The notes under the pieces were generated by a model, which worked only from the letters and a program-made list of their open reading frames with translations, ran no database searches and was not told the origin of the DNA. From contig NC_134082.1 in NCBI RefSeq assembly GCF_000715075.1, positions 137,938,948 to 138,002,947 of the forward strand: a stretch of 64,000 bases of DNA. The letters are read 5' to 3'. The position numbers were made by a program, and so were the translations under genes. The DNA comes from Nicotiana tabacum (lineage: Eukaryota > Streptophyta > Magnoliopsida > Solanales > Solanaceae). Of the stretch, positions 34,159 to 45,854 are shown in pieces; positions within the stretch are counted from its first letter, which is position 1; each line of letters opens with the position of its first letter.

Positions 34159-36495
34159 TGTAGACATGTGATTTTTGACCCTCCCCAAGATTTTATATAT
34201 TTTAGCGTGTAAATATTTAGTTTAGGCCTGATATAGCTATTTCAACTCGTTTTGACTCTTTTAATTTATTTTGTTACAAGAAAAATGAAAATCACAAAAA
34301 AATATTTTAGTTTATGTATTTTTCATAATTTTTTTTTAAAAAAAATATAAAAATGGTACCTTATTTTTATCTTTATATAATTTTGAAAACACAAAAATAG
34401 TTTCATGTTTAGTTTAATTAATTAGTATTAGTTTTGGATTGTGTAGTATTTTTATCTTATTTTAAAAGGAGTCAATTAAGGTGTTGGGTCACAATTTTAA
34501 GAGTTTTAGAGCCCAGTTCTTGGCCCAATTTGGATTAGTCCATTAAGCCTAGGGACCCTTCTAGACTCTAAGGACTTAACACAAAAGATCCAAGGACTAA
34601 TGGGCAAAATATACCAAAATACACCTAAACCTAGACTCTACCTATAAATTAATGCTTAAAAATCAAAAAAAGAAGAAGGCATATACACAGAAAAAGCAGC
34701 GCAGCAAATACAGGACTCCTCCCCCTTCGGATCGTCTTCTTCACAGACCCCCCCGCCCCCTTGACCTCATCCTTCATCATCAGCCATCGATCCCAAACGA
34801 CCGAAGACCCTCCCGTCGTCGCCGCCTACACAAAACCAGCGAGAACAGACCCTCCAATCTCTCTCGATCTCTCAGAACGACGAGCAGTAGCGGACCCCTC
34901 CCATCGCCGGAAATTTGAAAATAGCCCGACCTTCACCCAACTCCCTCACTCATCTCACCTCGCCGTTGTCCACTCCGCCAGCGACCCCATATCCGGTGAG
35001 CTTCACCCTCACGCACATACATATAGACAGAACAACAGTGTGACCTCCTCGTTCAATATGTCCTTTGGCTGTTTCACTCTCAGATCTGTTGATCTTCCTT
35101 GGTTTGCTGTTTTCACCCCCACTGTCGTTACTGCTTCTTCCGTTTGCCATTAGCTATGCCATTTTCGGATAGGATTATCAAACTCAGCTACGAAGCACAC
35201 TAAATGGTATGAAGAAGATCCAAATCGCTAGTCACTATTGCAATCCGTTAATTTCATTATTTGGTTTAATTCGAGTTTTCTGGCGAGTTCCGAGTTCGTC
35301 GAAGGTCATAGTCTGAGGTTGCCGATGGGGTTTTCCGGCCAAGTTCCGGCTTTAGTTCCTATTCACACAGTGTTATTGCAATCGGAAAGGCCATTATTTT
35401 AAGTTCCATCTTTAACCTTGTTCTTTCTAAAGTGTTCTGTTTGTTGCTTTATCTCATATGGTTAAGAATGTTGAATGACTTTTTCATTGTTAGTTGCATA
35501 CTGTGACTGAAACGAATTAGTTCGTTAAATTAAGTTAATTTCTTGAAATTCGATGATAGCACATATCTATCTGCTTGATTAAGCTATTTTAAGGACCTTT
35601 AATTAGGGACAAATCCTTACACCTTTGGAACATTGACGTGGCATTATGTTGCTTGATGTACAGGTTCGAATTGATTTGGGTATTTAAAAGGATGATAGAA
35701 ATATTGCATTTATCATTTTAATTATTTTATTTACTTGCTCGATCCGTTAGTAGCATGTTTAGGGCGGCGTTGTGTAGGCAAACTTTAGGAGCGTAAATGA
35801 ATAAATCGTGATTACGGGTACGGTACGCGTGACGTAGTTGCGACACTCAATTTCGAATTTAGTGTTAATCATGACCATCTGTAGTTAAATGCTTTTCCCT
35901 TTAGGAATCGAGGTGTGCCATTTAGTTGAATTTTCCATGGCCCTCACAAACTTGAAAGTGCGTAGTTGCTTTAGGAGCACTATTTAAAGATTACTTCCCT
36001 AAACTCGGGTGCGCATTTATGTGACCCAAATTCGAATCTCAACGTTAGATAAAGTGTGTTGCGGACTGCGAGTGCATTTATGTGACGTGGTTTGAAACAT
36101 ATTTTAAATGACGTTATAATCTTCCTTTAATTAATTAAATATAGCGGTTATAAAAGTTAAAATTGCACCATAGGCTAAAACATGTATTAAAATCAAGTAA
36201 GCAGGCCAATAATAATAGTTGAGCGACCGTGCTAGAACCACGGAATTCGGGAATGCCTAACACCTTCTCTCGGGTTAACAGAATTCCTTACCCGGATTTC
36301 TGTGTTCGCGAAATGTAATATAGAGTCAATTTTTCCTCGATTCGGGATTTGAAACCGGTGACTTGGGACACCATAAATCTCCCAAGTGGCGACTCTGAAT
36401 CTTTAATTGCAATAATCCCGTTTCGGTTGTCCTTTAATTGAAAAAACTCCCTTATATACTCCTTTCCGGGAGTGTAGGTAAAAAAGGAGGTGTCA
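34159..36495 (+). repeat. 5' LTR of element B
   Basis: 2337 bp matching 45855-48227. It has an ORF at 34652-35153 of Pro/Ser/Arg-rich composition whose reading frame is not maintained in the 3' copy, so I do not call a gene. The last bases before the primer site read GGAGGTGTCAC, where the 3' copy has GGAGGTGTGACA, a small terminal change. Confidence 0.85.
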
Positions 36496-36498
36496 CTC

Positions 36499-36516
36499 TG
36501 GCGACTCTGCTGGGGA
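36499..36516 (+). other. Primer binding site of element B, tRNA-Arg type
   Basis: TGGCGACTCTGCTGGGGA is the best-preserved copy in the window. Its complement is the 3' end of plant tRNA-Arg including CCA, with one apparent mismatch from the CCCCAGCGGAGTCGCCA form. Confidence 0.8.
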
Positions 36517-39105
36517 TTGAACCCAGAATCTCTGGTTTAGGGTTCAGAATTTGCGCTTGGATGAATTGTTGTATTTGGTTTTATCCATTATCTGATTTTA
36601 TTATATGTTTTGGACCTAATATGCTAAATGTTGCTTTTACGCTTTGATATTATCTGAACTGTATATAAACTGCTACGAAACCCTTCTCTTCTCATCTTCG
36701 GGGATGTGCTCGCTGGTTGAGACTCCCTATTCTGTTAGTGTCATTCCTTGAAATAAGAAAATGGCTCGGACAAGTTATTAAGCCGGATGGCCTTTTGGTT
36801 TCCGGTACGTAGCCCCCTCCTCGGCTCGAGTTGTCCGCTCCAGTACATAGTCTAGTACACATACCCAGCTTTTTGAACCTAGAATAACTCAGCCTCATGC
36901 CGGATCTCTAGTAGGCACGTTTGTTTGTATCATGTGCATTTGACTTTGGAGACTCAACACAGGGGTTGGGTCCGTCTAGGACAGGTATAGCCGAAAAAAT
37001 TGAAGACCATCCTGATGCATCTTATGTGCTACATGTTGCATTTATTCAAGGGTAAAAGGGTCATTTGGCGGACCAATGATAGCTGAGGGTAAATGAAGAA
37101 ATGAAAAAAAAACAATGAAAAAAGAAAGAAGAAAGAAAAAAAAAGAAAAAGAGAGGGTGAAGTGTGAAGATAAAGCGAGTGAGGCCTAATTATGTTTTCT
37201 GTTACATTTTGTTAAGAGAAAAAAAGAGCTTGGAAAATTCAAAAGATTTTTGCACTTTTTCATCATTTTTCAAAAATCAAAAATCAAAAAAAGGGAAAAG
37301 AAAAAAAAAGAGTTTACATGTTTCATCATTTTTTTAAAAAAAAAAAGAGAAAGAAAAAAAATATATTTTCTCTAAATTAGTTGTTGTTTTTATTTCTCGC
37401 CTGTATCCTGTCTGCCCGAACTACGCATACCTGATTCTCATCTTTCAGGACGTGATACGTAGGCAACCCACATAGTGTCCGGTCTTCCTAGTAAATCTTA
37501 GGTTCTTGGCTATGCGGGGTCATAGCCAAATGTTGCACTTCTAGCCACCTTTTGGCCAAATAAGCCATTTTGCAAAATTAGCCTCAATCATGTCTTGCAT
37601 GTGTCTTAGGGAATGTTATTGTCTCACATAGTGCTAGTTTAAGTTTTCTCATACAAGTGTGGATCTACTTACTGGAGTTTGAGCATGACAGATACCCTAG
37701 GATCACTGCATTCAGGAGCTGCTCGAGGAGCCATTTTATGTTTTTGAGTCAATTATTTTTGTTTTATCTTCTAGTCTCGTATAGTAGTATTTAGTCTTTT
37801 AGGTGATGTTAGAGTTTGTAATAGTCAGGTTAAGTTTGCTGAGTCTTTTGTTATTGTATTTCTTATTTTGTATGTGGAAATGTGTTACAAGTCGAAAATC
37901 CAGAAAAAAAAAGAAGAAATTTTGCCTTTTTGTTATAAGAAATAAAAAAAAATCTCCTTTGAGATTGTTTTTCCTTTAGGCAATTAATATCCAGGACATA
38001 AAATGAATTGTTTTTATATTTTCTCTACTATATTACGACCAAAATTCAAAAAAAAAAAAGAGAATTTTCTTTTAGTACTTCTTTAAAATCCTTCTTTAAG
38101 GTATTAATTCCAAAATCCAAAAAGATTTTCTTTTGAGGTGTTTCTTGGGGAGTTAGTGAAAAATGAATTTTTTTTCATTAGAACTTTAGGATATTGTACA
38201 TAGAAAAAAAACATACTTTATCCTTTGTTTATCATTAGAAATTCTTCTTTAGGCAATCAAAATTGAAATCCAAAAACATTTTGTTTTATCTTTTTCATTG
38301 CTTGTTTCGAAACCTTGCATCAAAATATCAAATGAAAATTCTAAATATTTTTTTGTGGTTCACTCTTTAGATTTTCTTCCTAAAAAAAAAGGAATCAAAA
38401 AATATCTTTCTCTTCTAGAGTTTTTCCTTAATAGAGTATTTGTTTCAAAGAAAAGAAAAACAAAAATCCGTTAAACTTGAGTTTAAAATAGGTTATAGAA
38501 CATTAAGTGTAGAAAATTCAAAAAAAAGGTTTGCTTCATTTATTTCTCCTTTCTCAGCAGAGTAGTCATTAAGATAAAAAGAAAAGAAAAATAAAAAGAA
38601 ATAGAGAACGTTAGTTTGTTTCCTTTATTCCTCATCTTCCCGAACTACGCAAAGATCTGATTCATGCGGCGTCATGATACGTAGGCAACCTACATATGGT
38701 TCAATCGAATCATTTTTTTATTTTTTAAAAGAAAAGAAAAAAAAGAGAGGAAAAGATGGTGAAATTATGGGAGGTGAGAATTAATAAGGAAGAAAAGAGC
38801 GACAATCAGAAAGAAAGGGGAAAGAAAATGAGCGAGCTAAGAAGTGCGAGGAAAGAAAAGAAAAGAGAAGATTCACATGGACAAATTGGGATGATGCCAA
38901 GTGACCTTATGACCCTCGAAGTCATTCTAGAACCATTAATTGTTACTAGGTGCATTGCACACAATGTGATATTTCTGGTGTTAAATGCCCTAACGCTAAC
39001 GGGATGACCCCATTTTGTTCCTTTTGATATCTTCATAGCTGAAAGGTGGTTGGTTTGTGGTCCTCGAAGTATTAACTCCTCTCCATAACATAAAGTCAAA
39101 AGGCA
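36517..39105 (+). other. Non-coding leader of element B
   Basis: About 2.6 kb with no supported ORF and long A-rich and T-rich tracts. Recurrent GAACTACGC…TACGTAGGC blocks lie at 37416-37470 and 38640-38690, at the same relative places as the pair in A. GTGCTACATGTTGCATTT…GGGTAAAAGGGTCATTTGGCG (37028-37075) is also shared with A (about 20085-20135). Confidence 0.7.
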
Positions 39106-40998
39106 ATGGCAGATAACAACAATACTGAGTTGGTTGATACAGGTGCCCAAAAACAATTGGTTGAACAGGACAATGGGTTGGTTGAAGAGGTGAGGATGTT
39201 AAAACAACACATGACGGACATGTATCAGGCCTGGATGAATGGAAAGGCACCACCCCCGCCACCACCTAGCTTCCTAAATGCTACATTTACCCAAACACCG
39301 GTCACAATGCCAGATGATCCCCCATACTCTCCAGATCCACCCGCTTATCATGGCTTTCCCAACCACCCTAGTAGCTCCATCACTCATCTTCCAATTACCT
39401 TTCCCAAAAATTGCCTCCCGGTCTTATCCACCATCCCCAACAATGAACACTCACTCAAAGCTCATGATTCCCAATATTACCCCTCAGAGGTTGCCCACAA
39501 GGTTCCCAACTCATACAAGCAGGGTCCACGGGATGGGCCTCATGTTGTAAATGAAGAGTTCACAGGAAGAAAAGGGCGAGATGGGATACCTAGGAGGCTG
39601 AAAGGCATAGAACAATCCTTAAATAACAAACAAGGAAGGGGAGACCAGGGTAGCATGGCTTACAAAGAACTGTCTGTCCCTTGATGTTCGCCTGCCCGCG
39701 GGATTCAAAGTGCCAAGATTTAACTTGTATGATGGGTGTGGAGATCCGGTAGCCTATTTGAGGGATTATTGCAGTGAAATGAGAAGTGTTGGCGAGAAAG
39801 ATGATTTGTTGATGGCGTACTTCAGTGAGATCCTGACCAGGGCAGCTTTGGAATGGCATAATCGTCAAGATGTTGGTAAATGGCCTACATTAGGTGACAT
39901 GGCTTAAGATTTTGTTCGATACTTTCAATACAGATCAGGTGTTACCCCAGACCGCTACTCCTATCTAAAATGGAAAAGAAGCCGGAGGAAAGCTTTAGGG
40001 AGTTTGGGCTTAGATGGAGGGAGCAAGCTGCTCGAGTCAATACCCCTATTGGTGAAGAAGAAATGATTGAGCTTTTCCTACAAGCCCAGGGGCCCACCTA
40101 CTTCAGTCATTTGATCCTGGCCTTGGGAAATCCTTTCAAAGATGTGTTAAAAATAGGAGAGTTAGTGGAAGAGGGAATCAAGTCAGGCAAAATCATGAAT
40201 TGTTCGAAAGACATTCAGAACACCCCAATAAGCTTGGGTGGAAGAAAGAGAAATAGAAAAGATGATCCGATGGGATTTCCCGATCAACACTTCCAGCCTC
40301 GACATCGTCCCTGTGGATATCCTTGTGTGCCAGATGATCCTCCCCAATGCCATTTCTCTCCACAGAACTCCCAAAATCGTACATCACTTTCCTAGTACCC
40401 AGCTCCACAAAATGCCTATCCACCCCCACGAGCCTACCGAAAACCTCCTGGATCAAGTTTCTGGCCCAATCAAGCATTTAAGAATGAGAGGTTGCTGAAA
40501 AAAGAAAAGGCTTTCACCCCTATTGGAGAATCATACGCCAGTTTGTTCCAAAAGTTGAAGCAATTGGACATGTTGAAGCCTATTCATATAAAAATGCCAA
40601 ACCCTCTGTCAAAGAAGTTTGATTTTTCTCAAAGGTGCGCATATTGCTCAGATGCCTAGGGGCATGACATAGAGAAGTGTTGGAATCTGAAGAAAGCAAT
40701 TCAGAAGCTTATTGATGCAGGTGACACTATCGTGCAAAATCCATATGCTGCAAACACTAGCCAAAGTCCATCACCTGTTCGTAATGAGATGCATATGGTG
40801 AGTATGATTTGTTTTGAAAAGGAATATGAGAAATCTTCTGAGATCCTTGAAGGTCCACGCGCTGCAAAGTTTTTAGTGTTATCAGAGGTTGGTCATAAGA
40901 ACGAGCCAGCAAAGGGAACCCAAAAGCAGTTTATTAAGAATAACGTGATGGAGGTTTGTGAGGGTCCTAGTAATGTTGATGCGAAATTCAATGGCTAA
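39106..40998 (+). pseudogene. Broken gag of element B
   Basis: Opens with MADNNNTELVDTGAQKQLVE and a leucine-heptad stretch (VRMLKQHMTDMYQAW), then a Pro-rich linker. The capsid (about 39715-40190) reads VPRFNLYDGCGDPVAYLRDY, LLMAYFSEILTRAALEWHNR, ESFREFGLRWREQAARVNTP, MIELFLQAQGPTYFSHLILA and GELVEEGIKSGKI, matching PF03732-type gag. The part after the capsid includes FTPIGESYASLFQKLKQL. The zinc region CAYCSDA…GHDIEKC (about 40636-40680) carries a TAG in the middle. The frame changes between 39681, 39907, 39970 and 40395. The C-terminal part 40732-40998 remains open (HMVSMICFEKEYEK). It is non-functional as it stands. Confidence 0.85.
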
Positions 40999-41493
40999 GA
41001 TGCCGAGTTTGACAATTGGAAAGACGCTCATTTCTTGGTTAGTCAGGGAGGGGTTTTGGTGGTTTATTTTGTTGTCATTTCTGTTGTCCGAGTTATTTCA
41101 GGGTTGTAAACTGGATATTGTCTTGTGACTCAAACCCTTCTATCCTTTTATTTTGCCTAGTTTGTTTAGTCATAGTAGCCCGTCTAGTGTTGTCTAGGTT
41201 TGTTCTAGGTTTGTGACCCCAGTTTAGTTTGTTTGTTTTGTTGTTCAAACCTTTTCACCATCTGTCTAATGCAATTTTTTGTTTTCTGTAATTTCTAGTC
41301 ATTTTCATTTAGTTCCCTTTTCTTTTTATAGTTCTTTTCCTGATTGACTCTAGTGACATGACATGCACGCGTAGTTCTCAACCTGGTTTTAAAAATCAGT
41401 TTAGTCACAAAGAAACGAAACAATGTTGAAGATGTAGGGACATTTGAGGGAAATAAGTGAAGGCATTTTGAGATCACTTCAAGCCCGAATTGT
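40999..41493 (+). other. Spacer replacing most of pol in element B
   Basis: About 0.5 kb with FDNWKDAHFLVSQGGVLVVY-like sequence near 41008-41070, shared with A (23550-23600), then T-rich non-coding DNA. The place where protease, RT, RNase H and the integrase core should be is empty. Confidence 0.65.
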
Positions 41494-41706
41494 GTGAAAC
41501 TGGGGCAGATAGAACATAAAAATACACTATTGAAATGCATCATGCTGCATCGGGTGAAGATAACGGCAAGTTTGCCCCAAATTTGTAGGGGGCCGTTCGT
41601 GGTTGTGAGAGTGAGAGTGTTGTCCAATGGTGCTTTGTATGTAACAGATGTAGAAGGCGAATGTGTGGATATGGTCATCAAGTCTGGCGCAATCAAAAGA
41701 TGTTAA
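41494..41706 (+). pseudogene. Integrase C-terminal remnant of element B
   Basis: 70 open codons with RVKITASLPQICRGPFVVVR then VRVLSNGALYVTDVEGECVD and a terminal VIKSGAIKRC. This is the SH3-like and tail part of Tat-lineage integrase (GPFVV…LSNGALYLTDVEG…DAVKRYYV-like). It is the last piece of a pol polyprotein whose remainder has been deleted. Matching scraps occur in A and D. Confidence 0.75.
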
Positions 41707-44171
41707 GAATGCTTTCCTTGGTTTGTTTAATTGTGTTTGTTTGTACTTGGCATGTTTTGAAGATTGGAATGACGAAGACATTTTGTTCTGCTATCTAAAC
41801 ACTTTATCATTTGTTACCCTTTTTTAGCCTTATTTATTTCTTTTTCATTCCCCTCTTTTGGAATCAGTAGTAAAGTTTAGAAATGCAAGTAAAGGACAAA
41901 GAGAAAAACATAAAGAAAAGAATAAAAAGAGAAAGAAAAGAATGAAGAGAGAAAGAAAATAATAAAAAGAAAAAGAGAGGAAAAAACAACAAAAAGAAAA
42001 ACAAAAAGAAGAAAAGAAGAGAAAGAAAAAGAAAAGAAAAATCACAACAAACAAAGTAATTCCTATGACATGAACTACGTTCGACCTGATTTCTTTTAAG
42101 GATACGTAGGCAGCCTCACGATTCGGTCCCATCAAATAAAAATCCAAAGTCCCCAAGCAAAGAAACTGGGGTAGAAGTTGCGGTTATTGCGAGAAATCTA
42201 ATTCCAAAGTTTTAATTTTGAACCCGGTTAAGTTGTTTTGAGCCTTTCAATACCCTTTCTTTCTAACCCCACCCAAAAACCCACATTACGGTCCAAAGAA
42301 AGACCTTCCGATCAGTCTTCGAGAGATGCCAGGGCGAACAAGTAGAGGTGAATCATATCAGGGGCAACACTCCGGTCCAAACAAGGAAAATGAAAATATG
42401 AGAGAGTCTTATTGGTGAAAACCCCCACGGGCACCGTAGGGCGACGGGAGCTGAGAGAAATCCAAAAATGAGAGAGTCTTATTGGTAAAAACCCTCGCGG
42501 GCACCGTAAGGCGACAGTAAGTTGAGAGAAAGAACAGAATGAGATGGGCTTGATGGTGAAAACCCTTCGGGCACTACAAGTCGAATAAGGATTGTGAATC
42601 AGATTGGATAATCAGAGCATTGAAGTCCAGTTTCACGATTCAGGGGTATAACAAGAGTTGAACATCAGACTTGTTTGACAGATTAGGCCACTTAATCAAC
42701 ATGTGCATGTCATGGTCATTAGAGTTGGTATCCACATCTGATAGGTTTCTACTTTGTAGTTTTCTTGTTAGGAATCATCTCTTTCCTTTGTCCTTTACTC
42801 TGTTCCTTTTGTCTTGTTTACTTCTTCTTCATGAGTCCGTTTGGTCAGAATAAGTGAGAAATGACTTCAAAATTTGCCACCAGCTTTCCAATTGCACAAA
42901 ATGGGATCTGGCCATCACATCAAAGTGGCATAAGTTAGGAAAGAACAACAAGCGCACTGAGTTGGTAGCAATCAACATGCTTTGGAGTCCATGAGAAATA
43001 CAAAAGTTTGGTATATTTCAATTCGTGAATAGTGCAACAGATAGAGGATGTTGGGTGAACGGGTCAAAGTTATTCTCTGTGATGAGATCAACAAAGAAAG
43101 TGTTTAACTAGTGACAAACAAGGTATCCAAGAATAAATCAAAGTTATCGTGACAAGTGAGGGAACAATAGACTTCAAGGCCAAGGCCAGTGATTTAAGTC
43201 AGGAAGGAACATCATGTACACTAAGTGGATGGCAATTACCGTGCCTTGGAATTCATGTCAACACAAGAGCACGATGCAATAGGTGGAGGGTGTTAGGTGG
43301 ATGGATCAAAGGTATTTTCGGCGAAACACAAAGGTTGGTAAATGTTAGTTCATGAGCAATGCAACAGATAAAGGGAATTGGGTCTGAACGGAGAAGGGGT
43401 ATTTTCTGTGGTAAGGATGATAGAAAAAGTGGTTAGTCCATAAGCAAGCAAGGTCCTCGAGTGGAAATCAGTTATCATGGGAAGTGAAGGAGAAATCACC
43501 CTCAAAGTCAAGGCCACAAACCAACCACCACATTTTAAACTGACAACATTTTTCTTTGATTGAAACAGGGGCAGAAAATTTCGTTTGTTTCGGAGAAATC
43601 CTCCGCAAGGAAAAGCAAACACCAGACAGGTTTGACCGTAAACTCTCAGGACCTTCCTGGAAAATGTGGCTTAGTTAAAATTCAAATCAATCATGAATAG
43701 CATAGAGGAAGGTAAGTTGGTTTCAAAGTTTGCATGTTTAAGATATAATTTAATTAGGAGTTTTCAGGATTCCCCCCCCCCCCCTGAATAATGGGACCTA
43801 GTTTTAAGATTTCCATTAGATCACAAGATGTATCGTAAATTCTGTCATATGGTAGTATAATTCAGTCGTAAAAGTGTTATTTTTTAGGACAAGACTTGAT
43901 TTTGAGTTTCAGGGCTCTCTTGGATAATGAGATGTAGTTTTAAAACTTGCTTGGATAGCAAAACTTAGCATAAGTTACACCTTTAGAAGATATAACTTAG
44001 ATTTGATATTGTCGTTTAATTAAGAGTTGTCAGGACCCCCCCTGGATAATGGGACCTAGCTTTGAAATTCTTAGTAATATTTGGTAATATGATTCAGTTT
44101 AAAACTCACATATGTGCACAGTTACCAAACTGGGGTAGAAAAGTTTCTTTCTTTTGTCTATTTTTTGTTGA
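41707..44171 (+). other. 3' untranslated region of element B, before the array
   Basis: Non-coding, with an extended A/G-rich tract at 41885-42055. The recurrent GAACTACGTTCGAC…GATACGTAGGCAGCC block is at 42070-42118. Two copies of GAGAGAGTCTTATTGGT…GTGAAAACCC lie at about 42400-42545. A decayed form of the 267-bp duplication of A follows at about 42956-43500. Predicted ORFs have no domain support. Confidence 0.65.
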
Positions 44172-45200
44172 AATCAGGTACCCACTTGGAGAATAGGGAG
44201 AAGCAGCTCAAGTCTAGCAGTCAGGAGCCCGCCTGGAGAACAGGGAATACATTTCAAGTCAGCAGTCAGGAGCCCGCCTGGAGAGCAGGGAATACATTCA
44301 AGTTTAGCAATCAGGAGCCCGCCTGGAGAGCAGAGAATACATTTCAAGTCAGCAATCAGGAGCCCACCTGGAGAACAAGGGAGTATAACTCATGTTTTAG
44401 TTTTCAAGTTCTTATTGATATTTGGTAATGTGGTTCGTTTTACACTTACATATGTGCCCAGATACCCAAACTGGGGCAGAAAAATTTTCTTTGTTTTTGT
44501 CTATTTTGTTGAAGTCAGGAGCCCGCCTAGAGAGCAAGGAATACATTTCAAGGCAGCAGTCAGGAGCCCGCCTGGAGAGCAGGAATACATTCCAAGTCAG
44601 CAGTCAGGAGTTCGCCTGGAGAGCAGGGAATACATTCAAGTTTAGAAGTCAGGAGCCCACCTGGAGAGTAGGGAATACATTTCAAGTCAGCAATCAAGAG
44701 CCCACCTGAAGAGCAGTGAATGCATTTCAAGTCAGCAATCAAGAGCCCTCATGGAGAACAAGGGAAACAATTCAAGTTTTAGCTTTCAAGTTCTTATTGA
44801 TATTTGGTAATATGATCCATTTTACACTTACATGTGTGCCCAGATACCCAAACGAGGGCAGAAGATTTTCTTTGTTTTGTCTATTTTGTTAAAGTCAGGA
44901 GCCCGCCTAGAGAGCAGGGAATACATTTCAAGTTTAGTAGTCAGGAGCCCACCTGGAGAGCAGGGAATACATTTCAAGTTCAGCAATTAAAAGCCCGCCT
45001 GGAGAGCAGGGAATACATTTCAAGTCAGCAGTCAGGAGCCCGCCTGGAGAGCAGGGAATACATTCAAGTTTAGCAATAAGGATCCCGCTTGGAAAGCATG
45101 GGAATATAATTCAAGTTCAGTAGTCAGGCGCCCACTTGGAGAGCAAGGGAATATAGTTCGAGTTCAACAACCTGGCGTCCACATGAAGAAAAGGAAAAGC
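44172..45200 (+). repeat. 3' UTR tandem array of element B (18 units, ~45 bp)
   Basis: Units begin near AGTCAGGAGCCCGCCTGGAG at 44172, 44217, 44263, 44308, 44353, 44512, 44558, 44601, 44646, 44691, 44736, 44892, 44938, 44983, 45028, 45074, 45120 and 45168. Blocks of five, six and seven units are separated by a longer spacer (44385-44511 and 44765-44891) that repeats TTTTGTTGAAGTCAGG and CTGGGGCAGAAAA. Each unit contains GGAGAGCAGGGAATACATT. Element A has the same GGCGCCCACCTGGAGA core with a 69/85-bp period. Confidence 0.92.
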
Positions 45201-45854
45201 ATCTCAGATTGCAATTCAAGTCAGCAACCAAAGAATCTCACAGCAAGAATGCGAGTCAACAGTCCGAGGTGATCAACAGAAGTTAGTCACAATAAAGAAA
45301 AAAGAGAGAAAGGCAAGAAGTGAATCCAAATGCAGAAGTTGATGGAAGATGTGAACTGTTTAAGACATGGTGGAAGTCACAAGCACTACATGTCCGGTGT
45401 TGATCCAAAAATCTATAGAAGAACGAGCTAGCACCTGCAACTAGCAAGCGTCAAGGTTCAAATCTAAGGTCCGCATAAAGAACCATTCAAGACTCAAGAT
45501 CAAGCTTCAGAAGACTTATAGATAGGAATCTTGTAACTCGTAATTGACAGGCTTAGCTAGTCTTTTTCATGATTTGATTTTTGATGTAATAACAGTACTG
45601 CGGACCGGAACCTCAGCGAAACGGCACCTCGATTGGCTCTTCACCTCGGCATACTCCATCATCTCACTAACTTCCCGAACTACACTAACCTGATTCCTTT
45701 AAAGCCAAGGATATGTAGGCAGCTTAAACACCAAGGCTCGGTCACATTCTCCTTTCTCTTAGTTTTAGTCTCTCTAAATAAGGGTCAGGTCAAAAACCTG
45801 TCTAGTCAGTCTTTGTCTGAAAACTCTTCGCGTTTCCAGTCAAATAGGGGCAGC

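Noticed and set aside
34652..35153. Pro/Ser/Arg-rich ORFs in the 5' LTR of element B, possibly a gene
   Set aside because: They lie wholly inside LTR sequence, overlap in different frames, are not maintained in the 3' LTR copy, and contain no recognisable domain.
41845..42156. Phe/Ser-rich 103-codon minus-strand ORF
   Set aside because: It is the translation of an A/G-rich tract (41885-42055); low complexity rather than a membrane protein.
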